Positions 47,301-58,000 of a stretch of 58,000 nt of DNA are shown here, piece by piece. The position numbers and the translations under genes are program-made. The stretch spans positions 28,875,252 to 28,933,251 of the forward strand of contig CM055113.1 in NCBI GenBank assembly GCA_029204225.1, read 5' to 3'. Under the pieces are notes generated by a model. The model worked only from the letters and a program-made list of their open reading frames with translations, was not told the origin of the DNA and did not search any database. The DNA is from Diphasiastrum complanatum (Eukaryota; Streptophyta; Lycopodiopsida; Lycopodiales; Lycopodiaceae). Within the stretch, counting starts at the first letter, position 1. The number at the start of each line of letters is the position of its first letter.

Positions 47301-50300
47301 TTCCGAAGGTGGCCGTCCCAAAATGAAGACCAACTGCTCCATAGAAGATCTCCTCTGAAATGGCCCTTTCCAACTTTTGACTTCCTGCTTGCGTCTGGTG
47401 GGCGTTGTCGCAAATGAAACTAACCTAAGAAACAGGCTAGCCATCCATCCTTTGCAAACATTGAGTCGTTTCGTTGTCGTTCACGTGTGAGTACTTGAAC
47501 TGCAAATCCGCCCCACAGATTCTGTAGTCCTCTTTGTTTGATGGTATCAGCCTTCAAAAGAAAAGGTTCCTTCTCGAGCCATCAGCTCCTTGTATCACAA
47601 GCAATCATGCAAACCAGGCAAAGCACGAGTACTAAGACTCACCACGAATACGTACAAGTAAGACACTCAGGCAGGTTTACTAACAAGTAACAAAGACAAG
47701 GTCCCCCTTTGAGATGGTCCTGCCAACGGACCTTTGCCTGGCCGCGCCCATACAAATCGATCACAGAATCAGCCCACATAGGACACCCCTCCAACTATCC
47801 GTGCTTTCACCATTAAGCAGCACATTGCCTCAGTCACGCCCCACCACTTTTTGGTCGATAGCCCTTATAGCTAAACGATCGGCAGCTATCCCGCACCGGC
47901 AGCTAACCACCCGTGCTTTACACCCGAATTCGAGCAGCATCTCTGTATCAATGGTTAACCCGTACAGTTCGAATATGTCGCCCCGCACCCCACAAGGTAC
48001 AGACCGTGCTTTCACCTCCCTAGGCAGCACTTTGCCTCATCCGTCCTACGTGCAGACAGCGCCAGGCCCGAACCGCGAGAACTGACCGTGCTTACACCTC
48101 AAGGGCAGCACTTTGACTCATCAAGTCCCCCGTTCTGCCGACCACCCCGACCGTGGACGCACCCGTGCTTACACTGTGGGCAGCACCTTGCACAACAGTT
48201 GTCTTGATGAACCCCAAACCGTGGCCATTTCCGTGAGATCCGCATAGCTGACCGGCCAGTCGGCTCTGATACCACATGTAGCGCAGGCATCCCAAAGGGA
48301 GCCGGGAACCACGACTTAGCTTCCCAGCCTTCAACTCTTGCCATCCAAACCCACTTGACATACAAGCAGCCAACTCGCCAACAACGATCAGACTTAACCA
48401 ACATGAAGTTCCGAAAACCAACATTGAGATCCAACCTGGCGCCATGCCAGATCGGGGGTCCCGATGTGGGTGACTTCCCTCCAAGCAAGCCGCCCGACAT
48501 ACATCAAACTTAACCAACTCGAAGCTTCGTTACAAACGAGTAACATCCATTCCAAGCAAGCGGTCTGACTTACATCAGACTTAACCAACTGAAAGCTTCG
48601 TCACGAGCGCTGGAAGCCAACCTGGCGCCACGCCAGACTGGACAGCCATAAACAGGTAACATCCACCCAAGCAAGCCATCCAACTCAGCCGACAGGTTAG
48701 AGCCCGTTCCCCAAGAGCTTAACCCATTCACGTTCATGCAAGGAACACTCAGAACCACAAGCCGCGACAGATATGGAAACAACCAGTTCCTGGACCAAAT
48801 GGTCCCGACAGCATACCGCTGGCGCCACGGACCGAATGGTCCCGACGGCATACCGCTGGCGTCCCGGGATACAACCCTCAGCTATGTGCCAAATTAAAAT
48901 TTTGGAAAGCGGCCTTACAACTGGCGCTTTTACCGAACACTGAAACCCAGAAGGTAATCAGAGTCAGTTTGAGGAAAATCCCACTTTATTGATAAATCTG
49001 AGAAGGTTACATTTCAAGTGTGTGACCGACCCTTGTCTCCGGGGCGCTAGCATGCCAAGGCGAGAGCCATGACAACATTCCAGCAAGGGAGGCTGAGACT
49101 TGGTTGGAGCTCGCCCTGAGTCGCAACCCGCACTCCCCTATAGTATTGGTGTGATTCGGCACCCCCCCTCATACCAAGCACTCTACCCAAGCTGGTAAAG
49201 CACGTTTTTCTCTCTCTAGGATTTTCTCTTTCTAGAAAGTCATTTTCTCTCTCTAGATTTTATTGATCCCGAGGCTTCCTTTAATCATGCCTAGATCGTG
49301 TGAGGTGATTGCACATCGATCTGAGCTCTCTGGACTTCGCTAGAACCGATCAAAGATTTTCAGCCATAGGAACTTGGCGCCGGCTGGATTCTGGTCACAG
49401 TGGCGCCGGGAGCGGCGCCGGCGCCGGGAGCAGCAGGGGCGCTGCTGGCGCCGGGGACATAGCTGGTGCCGATGGCGCCGCAAGTAAAGCTTGTAAAGGT
49501 AGCTTTACAACACTTAGCTTCCCAGCCTTCAACTCTTGCCATCCAAACCCACTTGACATACAAGCAGCCAACTCGCCAACAACGATCAGACTTAACCAAC
49601 ATGAAGTTCCGAAAACCAACATTGAGATCCAACCTGGCGCCATGCCAGATCGGGGGTCCCGATGTGGGTGACTTCCCTCCAAGCAAGCCGCCCGACATAC
49701 ATCAAACTTAACCAACTCGAAGCTTCGTTACAAACGAGTAACATCCATTCCAAGCAAGCGGTCTGACTTACATCAGACTTAACCAACTGAAAGCTTCGTC
49801 ACGAGCGCTGGAAGCCAACCTGGCGCCACGCCAGACTGGACAGCCATAAACAGGTAACATCCACCCAAGCAAGCCATCCAACTCAGCCGACAGGTTAGAG
49901 CCCGTTCCCCAAGAGCTTAACCCATTCACGTTCATGCAAGGAACACTCAGAACCACAAGCCGCAACAGATATGGAAACAACCAGTTCCTGGACCAAATGG
50001 TCCCGACAGCATACCGCTGGCGCCACGGACCGAATGGTCCCGACGGCATACCGCTGGCGTCCCGGGATACGACCCTCAGCTATGTGCCAAATTAAAAATT
50101 TGGAAAGCGGCCTTACAACTGGCGCTTTTACCGAACACTGAAACCCAGAAGGTAATCAGAGTCAGTTTGAGGAAAATCCCACTTTATTGATAAATCTGAG
50201 AAGGTTACATTTCAAGTGTGTGACCGACCCTAGTCTCCGGGGCGCTAGCATGCCAAGGCGAGAGCCATGACAACATTCCAGCAAGGGAGGCTGAGACTTG

Positions 50301-53300
50301 GTTGGAGCTCGCCCTGAGTCGCAACCCGCACTCCCCTATAGTATTGGTGTGATTCGGCACCCCCCCTCATACCAAGCACTCTACCCAAGCTGGTAAAGCA
50401 CGTTTTTCTCTCTCTAGGATTTTCTCTTTCTAGAAAGTCATTTTCTCTCTCTAGATTTTATTGATCCTCAGGCTTCCTTTAATCATGCCTAGATCGTGTG
50501 AGGTGATTGCACATCGATCTGAGCTCTCTGGACTTCGCTAGAACCGATCAAAGATTTTCAGCCATAGGAACTTGGCGCCGGCTGGATTCTGGTCACAGTG
50601 GCGCCGGGAGCAAAACCGGCGCCGTTGGCGCCGGGAGCAGCAGGGGCGCTGCTGGCGCCGATGGCGCCGCAAGTAAAGCTTGTAAAGGTTGCTTTACAAC
50701 ATCCACCCCACCTTTAAAAAATCTGATGTCCTCATCAGATGTCAGATTAAAGTAAAGGTGTCTCCCAATTAAAATGACTATACATTTAAGCTACTATGCA
50801 CAGTACTCAATTTACTGGCCACTTTTTATTAACATTGAAGCTGGCACACCACAAGTCGGAGGCTCAGCTCTTTGTACTGAAAAATTACATAACTTGAAAA
50901 TATATCTTTGTCTGGGAAAAGCGTAGATTTGATATCGCTTTCGTAAAACCCGAGAACCTTATTAATTGGTGACAGAGGCCTTTCTTTGAAATGTTCGCCC
51001 CTGTCGCTTCTGACTTTCGACTTTGGAACTCCTTTGAGCTCCTGATTTGTCCTTGATGCACTTTGTGTTGAGCTCCCTGAGCTCCAAGTTTGTTCAGTTC
51101 CGCACAGGTATCAAGGCTCCCTGAGCCGAAGGATTTATCGTTTGATTGCCCACTTTATGGTCCACTCCGTGCCTTGTTGCTTCTGCACCTTGATTTCTCT
51201 CCTTGTCCAAGCCTGATCTTGATACTTTTCCATCTTGGCTCTTTAAGGTAGGCAAAGATTGAGTACTCCGCAATGCACCTCTCACTTAGCTTGAAGTAGC
51301 TCTTTGAATCAGCCCAAACGTAACCATTGACCTCGTGGAAAGCCAAAGTGTCGCACCAGTTTGATCCGCATCCGAACTATCTCTTCGCGTTTGTTTGAAG
51401 CACCATGTCCGTCGCGCAAAACTTGACTTTCACAATTCCATCACTGGTTAGTTGTCTCACAGTCAAAACAAGAAGTGTACATCGAGCTTGGCTTCAAGTA
51501 GCTCTCTTTGAATCAGAAACATGCACCCAGAGTTTGCACTAATCCGATCTCAACGCGAACTGTCCCTTAGCGTCCGTTCGAAATACCAAGTCTCTCATGC
51601 AAGACTCAACTTTCACAGTTCCTTCATTGATCAGCTGCCTTACACGTAACACAAGCCAGCGTACTCATATGTTTCCTCATCATTGCTGGTCCAGAGAAAG
51701 CCTATAACAAACTTTCCTTTCCACAACAAAAACTTGTCAACTTATTAGGTCCAAAGTTCGCCAGTCTCCTCGTGTGAGTATGGCTAGGTCACCTTGAATT
51801 TGCCCCCATTTTGATCAACTTTAATTCAAAATTTGCCCCAAGAGAGAGGTGTGTGTGATAGTTCCCCTCCACTTAATAAATCAGCTGATCGGACTTTAGA
51901 GTAGAGTTCTTCGGACAAAAAGCCTTTCCAACACTTTGCTTCCCATCGGCTAGGATTATGGCTCGATCCAACTTGTTGCCAATCTCTGAAGAGGATCCTA
52001 GTCTTTTCCCCTTTGAGGAAAAACCCAACTGATACTGGATATCACCCATGCTCAGTGAGTTCAGTTCCGAAGGTGGCCGTCCCAAAATGAAGACCAACTG
52101 CTATAGAAGATCTCCCCTGAAATTGCCCTTTCCAACTTTTTGACTTCCTGCTTGCGTCTGGTGGGCGTTGTCGCAAATGAAACTAACCCAAGAAACAGGC
52201 TAGTCATCCATCCTTTGCAAACATTGAGTCATTTCGTTGTCGTTCACGTGCGAGTACTTGAACTGCAAATCCGCCGCACAGATTCTGGATATCGCCCATG
52301 CTCAGTGAGTTTCAGTTCCGAAGGTGGCCGTCCCAAAATGAAGACCAACTGCTCCATAGAAGATCTCCCCCGAAATGGCCCTTTCCAACTTTTGACTTCC
52401 TGCTTGCGTCTGGTGGGCGTTGTCGCAAATGAAACTAACCCAAGAAACAGGCTAGCCATCCATCCTTTGCAAACATTGAGTCGTTTCGTTGTCGTTCACG
52501 TGTGAGTACTTGAACTTCAAATCCGCCCCACAGATTCTGTAGTCCTCTTTGTTTGATGGTATCAGCCTTCAAAAGAAAAGGTTCCTTCTCGAGCCATCAG
52601 CTCCTTGTATCACAAGCAATCATGCAAACCAGGCAAAGCACGAGTACTAAGACTCACCACGAATACGTACAAGTAAGACACTCAGGCAGGTTTACTAACA
52701 AGTAACAAAGGCAAGGTCCCCCTTTGAGATGGTCCTGCCAACGGACCTTTGCCTGGCCGCGCCCATACAAATCGATCACAGAATCAGCCCACATAGGACA
52801 CCCCTCCAACTATCCGTGCTTTCACCATTAAGCAGCACATTGCCTCAGTCACGCCCCACCACCTTTTGGTCGATAGCCCTTATAGCTAAACGATCGGCAG
52901 CTATCCCGCACCGGCAGCTAACCACCCGTGCTTTACACCCGAATTCGAGCAGCATCTCTGTATCAATGGTTAACCCGTACAGTTCGAATATGTCGCCCCG
53001 CACCCCACAAGGTACAGACCGTGCTTTCACCTCCCTAGGCAGCACTTTGCCTCATCCGCCCTACGTGCAGACAGCGCCAGGCCCGAACCGCGAGAACTGA
53101 CCGTGCTTACACCTCAAGGGCAGCACTTTGACTCATCAAGTCCCCCGTTCTGCCGACCACCCCGACCGTGGACGCACCCGTGCTTACACTGTGGGCAGCA
53201 CCTTGCACAACAGTTGTCTTGATGAACCCCAAACCGTGGCCATTTCCGTGAGATCCGCATAGCTGACCGGCCAGTCGGCTCTGATACCACATGTAGCGCA

Positions 53301-54536
53301 GGCATCCCAAAGGGAGCCGGGAACCACGACTTAGCTTCCCAGCCTTCAACTCTTGCCATCCAAACCCACTTGACATACAAGCAGCCAACTCGCCAACAAC
53401 GATCAGACTTAACCAACATGAAGTTCCGAAAACCAACATTGAGATCCAACCTGGCGCCATGCCAGATCGGGGGTCCCGATGTGGGTGACTTCCCTCCAAG
53501 CAAGCCGCCCGACATACATCAAACTTAACCAACTCGAAGCTTCGTTACAAACGAGTAACATCCATTCCAAGCAAGCGGTCTGACTTACATCAGACTTAAC
53601 CAACTGAAAGCTTCGTCACGAGCGCTGGAAGCCAACCTGGCGCCACGCCAGACTGGACAGCCATAAACAGGTAACATCCACCCAAGCAAGCCATCCAACT
53701 CAGCCGACAGGTTAGAGCCCGTTCCCCAAGAGCTTAACCCATTCACGTTCATGCAAGGAACACTCAGAACCACAAGCCGCGACAGATATGGAAACAACCA
53801 GTTCCTGGACCAAATGGTCCCGACAGCATACCGCTGGCGCCACGGACCGAATGGTCCCGACGGCATACCGCTGGCGTCCCGGGATACGACCCTCAGCTAT
53901 GTGCCAAATTAAAAATTTGGAAAGCGGCCTTACAACTGGCGCTTTTACCGAACACTGAAACCCAGAAGGTAATCAGAGTCAGTTTGAGGAAAATCCCACT
54001 TTATTGATAAATCTGAGAAGGTTACATTTTAAGTGTGTGACCGACCCTAGTCTCCGGGGCGCTAGCATGCCAAGGCGAGAGCCATGACAACATTCCAGCA
54101 AGGGAGGCTGAGACTTGGTTGGAGCTCGCCCTGAGTCGCAACCCGCACTCCCCTATAGTATTGGTGTGATTCGGCACCCCCCCTCATACCAAGCACTCTA
54201 CCCAAGCTGGTAAAGCACGTTTTTCTCTCTCTAGGATTTTCTCTTTCTAGAAAGTCATTTTCTCTCTCTAGATTTTATTGATCCCCAGGCTTCCTTTAAT
54301 CATGCCTAGATCGTGTGAGGTGATTGCACATCGATCTGAGCTCTCTGGACTTCGCTAGAACCGATCAAAGATTTTCAGCCATAGGAACTTGGCGCCGGCT
54401 GGATTCTGGTCACAGTGGCGCCGGGAGCGGCGCCGGCGCCGTTGGCGCCGGGAGCAGCAGGGGCGCTGCTGGCGCCGGGGACATAGCTGGCGCCGATGGC
54501 GCCGCAAGTAAAGCTTGTAAAGGTAGCTTTACAACA
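44399..54536 (-). mobile_element. LARD Y, with Z nested in its 3' LTR
   Basis: TSD GGAGG at 44394-44398 and 54537-54541. 3' LTR 44399-44441 plus 49518-50701, internal 50702-53291 (PPT 50702-50715, VRQL relic, 252-bp duplication about 52050-52560, single-unit hairpin leader, PBS 53277-53289), 5' LTR 53292-54536. The 3' LTR lacks 18 bp of the GGCGCC tract. Confidence 0.92.
44442..49512 (-). mobile_element. LARD Z, complete, nested in Y
   Basis: TSD CTTAG at 44437-44441 and 49513-49517. 3' LTR 44442-45686 (1245 bp), internal 45687-48276 (PPT 45687-45700, PBS 48262-48274), 5' LTR 48277-49512 (1236 bp). The main LTR difference is a 9-bp GTTGGCGCC length change in the GGCGCC tract plus a few substitutions, so it is young. 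5071 bp total: the cleanest reference copy of the LARD in this window. Confidence 0.93.
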
Positions 54537-54970
54537 GGAGGCTGAGACTTGGTTGGAGCTCGCCCTGAGTCGCAACCCGCACTCCCCTATAGTATTGGTG
54601 TGATTCGGCACACCCTCTCATACCAAGCACTCTACCCAAGCTGGTAAAGCACATTTTTCTCTCTCTAGGATTTTCTCTTTCTAGAAAGTCATTTTCTCTC
54701 TCTAGATTTTATTGATCCCCAGGCTTCCTTTAATCATGCCTAGATCGTGTGAGGTGATTGCACATCGATCTAAGCTCCCTGGACTTCGCTAGAACCGATC
54801 AAAGATTTTCAGCCATAGGAACTTGGCGCCGGCTGGATTGTGGTCACAGTGGCGCCGGGAGCGGCGCCGGCGCCGTTGGCGCCAGGAGCAGCAGGTGCGC
54901 TGCTGGCGCCGGGGACATAGCTGGCACCGATGGCGCCGGAAGTAAAGCTTGTAAAGGTAGCTTTACAACA

Positions 54971-56095
54971 CAAGGTTAGTCATATATTGACTTAAGGAGC
55001 TTATTGCAAAAGCTATGTCTGGCCTGGTATAGATCATTACGTACATAAGAGATCCTATTATCAAATGATAAGGATACTCACGCATCTGCTCCTTCTCTTC
55101 AATTGTTCGGAGACATTGGTCGTTTGACAACTTGAGACCTAGTTCCATTGGTGAGAGAGCTAACTTGCAATTAACCAGATTATATCTAACTAACATATTG
55201 TAGATGTACTTCTATTGAGTAATGTAGAGCAACTTCTGAATTGTCTCTGTGGATTTGAATACCAAGGCAGAAATGAACTTCGTCTAGATCGGTCATGTCG
55301 AATTCAGAAGATAGCATTGTGTTGTCTTATTTTATCAGATCGATACCGTTGTCGAAGATCAATGTGTCATCCACGTATAAAGTGATAATGATAACAACTG
55401 CTGCACTATCTTGAAGTAAACATTCGAATATGAAGAGTTTGGTGTATAGTCGTGATCAATAAAAAACGTAGTGATCCTGTGAAACCATGCTCGAGCATAT
55501 TGCTTCAAGCCATAAAGTGCCTTATGGAGTTTACACACATGATTGTGGTTACCTTCGATAATATAACCTTCGGGTTGCACCATGTAAATGTCTTCTTCAA
55601 TAACTAGACTAAGATATGTTGCCTGTACATCCATTTGATGTATTTTCAAATCTGCAGCAGCAGCAAACGATAATAAAAGTCAAATAGAAGAATGCTTGAC
55701 TATTGGACTGAAGGTCTCAATGTAATCGACATTGTACACTTGAGAAAATCTTCCGGCAACAAGTCGGGTTTTTCTTCTGTCGATGCTTCCATCTGTTTTG
55801 TACTTGACTTTGAAAATCCATTTACAATCAACTATGTTTCTGCTAGCAGGTAATTCGACAATCGTCGAACAATCGTCCATGTTTGGTTCTTGATAAGAGT
55901 TGAATACTCTTCTTTATCCATAGCTTCTTACTAGATATCGAAATTGGACTGCTAACTAAGTGCCTAGTCGTTGGCTCATGAACAAGGTAGAGGCTACAGA
56001 CTCGTCGATATACCTAATAGGTGGTCTGATCTTCTAGGAAATAGAAGAAGTTGATCATTTTCGTCATATTGTAGTTGCTGAACTGCAATATCATC
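54971..56095 (-). mobile_element. Ty1/copia element, RT part
   Basis: Minus strand reads from about 56095: EEYSTLIKNQTWT-like, RNIVDCKWIFKVKYKTDGS, VDYIETFSPIVKHSSI, HQMDVQATYLSLVIEED, YGLKQYARAW, a degraded YVDD region at about 55370, then MIYTRPDIAFAISSLSQYMT, breaking at the nested insertion. Frameshifts and stops occur throughout. RT is a relic of the element continued at 28484-27837. No upstream integrase or gag is visible beyond 56095. Confidence 0.85.
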
Positions 56096-58000
56096 CTAAG
56101 AAAAATTGTAAACATATCACGTTTCTCTAATCTATAAAAATTAAATTTACATTTCACATTGTTTGTAAATGATCAAACTACTCTTATATTTCTATTTTTA
56201 TTGTAATATTTATTGTAAATATTTTAGTTTTTAATATTTTAATTATTTTTAGTTCTTTCAATTTTCTTAAAATTTTAAAATCTTGAATTTTTAAGTTTTT
56301 ATTTTTTTGAATTTTATTTTTTTTAGCTATTATTTTTTAAAGATTTTAAATTTAGAATTTGAAATTTTTAAAGAGATTTTAAATCTTTAGTTTTTTAGTT
56401 TTAGTTTTTTATTTTTGTTTCTTTCTTACTTATTGATTTTTTGACTTTTTTTATTTTGGATTTTTTTATTTTTTAAGTTTCTCATTTTTAGATTGAAATT
56501 TCAATCACTTAATGAAATGTTATGTCTCGTCAAGTGACCAAGGGTTTTATGCGCACGCGCACAAAAGTGTGTTGAAAACAACTCTAGTGTTAAAATCATA
56601 ATTGTTTTTCAAAATTTAGCAATCTAAATTTTAAAAATTTGAAATTACTTTGAAATTTTTTGAATCAATTTGTTTATATTTTTTTTGTTTTATTAAAAGC
56701 AAATTTGGAGGAGGAAAAAAATTGCTATCTTAAATAGATTCCCATTTGTAAATTTCAAGAAAATGAAAGTTATATTTATAAATTTAACCTTCAAAATTTG
56801 GGCATTTAAAAAAGAAAAATCGACATTAAAAAAATGGGTCTTTAAGTCATTTTTCTTTTTTTTTCGTCATTGTATTCATTACATTTCAATACTATTGATT
56901 TAGAATCATATGCAAACATTACACTCTAGTCAAATATTCTTATGATAAAAGTTCTTCTAAAAGAGATTTTATCATTTAGCTTTTGAACAATTATGAATAT
57001 TCAAGCATTCATCACTTACAACATTTTTATCAATTCTGTAAACTATGCCAATGAATGCCATCAAGCATAAATGAATAGAACCAAAGTCAATTGACGTCAT
57101 TAAAGTAATAATTTGACTCATTTATGTATTCCTATAACACTACAAGATTGACACACTAGAATGAAAACAACACAATGTGCTCCACAAAAAATACACATAA
57201 TAATTAGACACCCAAGTACATTCATACCACATAAAGTGAAGTGATGTTATTGTTGTTGATTGTTTGATAATTGTGAATAAGTGCCTATGTTGAGATAAAA
57301 CTCACTTTTTCAATTTTATACACAACATTTCAATTCAGTTTTGGAAATTCAAAATTGTTGAATAAAATGATGCTAAAAACTAAGTTCCGTTTAGTAATAA
57401 GAATACTCTTGATACAACAATCAAAATTAAGTGGAATAAATGTCCAAATAAAATGATTTCAAATATAGTGGACATCCACAAGTCAATATGCTAAGGCCCT
57501 CATTCTAAACTTATATATGTAGAATTTTGACAAAGTCACTAATGCTCACGACATCCACACAACTAGGTACAAGAGAATGTTTTTGCTTATCTGATTGGGC
57601 TATTCTAAAATGGGCTAACACTTCCACCCACGTGTGAAAGGTTAGATCCAAAACTTTGTACAAAAATTGCCAATTTAGGCCTCAAACTAGCTAGGAAATG
57701 TTGACAATTTTCACACTCCCTCTTCAACTTAACTTACTAGTTTTACAACACTACTTTGCTCCAACTTAAGAATGATCTCCATCATGATAATAGATCTCTT
57801 CTCAAGTGTTCTAATATGTACAATGTGAGAGATTTCAACTAGTTTAGTCTAGTTTAGTCACATTTTGGTAAATTGTCAACAAGAGGCCAAAACTCATTTT
57901 AGACTTAGAGATAAACTTTTTGAAGTTATATTAGTTTAAAATACATTCAATAAAAACTTTTGGAAAGTGTGGGAAAGTTGGTAGTCGAGTTTGAGAGAGA
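56096..58000. other. AT-rich DNA without genes
   Basis: About 56150-56870 is dominated by T/A runs (ATTTTT-type words), the rest is AT-rich without reading frames of note. Nothing else seen. Confidence 0.6.

Larger units (their letters stand above)
28485..54970 (-). mobile_element. Composite nested LARD insertion in copia (TSD CAAGG)
   Basis: The target CAAGG stands at 28480-28484 and 54971-54975. The left end is TGTAGCGC and the right end CTTTACAACA, a correct reverse LARD. Deleting 28485-54975 restores a copia sequence that aligns without gap to about 21990-22035. Contents: M1 (28485-44327) with chromovirus and E5 inside, then remnant of the founding LTR X (44328-44398 and 54542-54970), then Y with Z inside. 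Confidence 0.9.
44328..54970 (-). repeat. Remnant of founding LTR X, split by Y
   Basis: 44328-44398 and 54542-54970 together give the 5' 500 bp of a reverse LARD LTR that ends at the copia TSD CAAGG. The missing 3' ~745 bp would be to the left of 44328, where M1 now ends. Confidence 0.8.

Overview
The window looks like intergenic DNA of a land plant (or close streptophyte) with a large, repeat-rich genome. The reasons are primer-binding sites complementary to plant initiator tRNA-Met (TGGTATCAGAGCC) behind several LTRs, a chromodomain-bearing Ty3/gypsy polyprotein, two Ty1/copia relics, GT-AG introns of 77-110 bp, and G-box-like (ACGTG) promoter motifs. No tRNA, rRNA, CRISPR or bacterial gene was seen. 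I cannot name the species.

Left part (1-12587): copies of a non-coding LTR retrotransposon family (a LARD: LTR about 1.23 kb, internal region about 2.6-2.7 kb, no intact gag or pol). E1 enters from the left edge (1-4190, +). A 0.7 kb fragment of a divergently transcribed gene pair follows (4191-4889), then a reverse LTR (4890-6049), then E2 (6050-12243, +), whose 5' LTR is split by a solo LTR with its own target-site duplication (TSD). A reverse LARD fragment ends at 12587.

Middle (12588-27836): a decayed multigene cluster that I cannot assign to any described element. It holds a three-exon transposase-like gene with a plausible D-D-E triad and an HPCLYC zinc-type motif (T, +). A gene of unknown function (A, -) lies head-to-head with a gene (B, +) that encodes a clear histone H3-type fold followed in the same reading frame by a Ulp1/C48-like cysteine protease domain. 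Downstream are an unknown gene (C, -) and a separate N-terminal half of a T-like gene (N, -). The A/B pair is also present in the 4.2-4.9 kb fragment, so the cluster is multicopy. After it come a Ty1/copia 3' end, eroded Ty3/gypsy pieces and AT-rich DNA.

Right part (27837-56095): one minus-strand Ty1/copia element split by 26.5 kb of nested insertions whose order can be read from 5-bp TSDs. LARD X sits in copia (CAAGG). M1 lies in X. A young chromovirus (GAAAC; its LTRs differ at one position in 918) and LARD E5 (CTATA) lie in the 5' LTR of M1. LARD Y lies in X (GGAGG) and LARD Z lies in Y (CTTAG). The chromovirus encodes protease, RT, RNase H, integrase and chromodomain in one intact 1160-codon ORF but no Gag. 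Its 5' leader is almost identical to the LARD leader although their LTRs are well diverged, which suggests the LARDs are parasites mobilised through a shared leader. That leader carries an array of small conserved hairpins. E5 carries a fold-back 5' LTR, so both of its integrated ends are LTR 3' ends. The last 1.9 kb is AT-rich DNA in which I see no gene.
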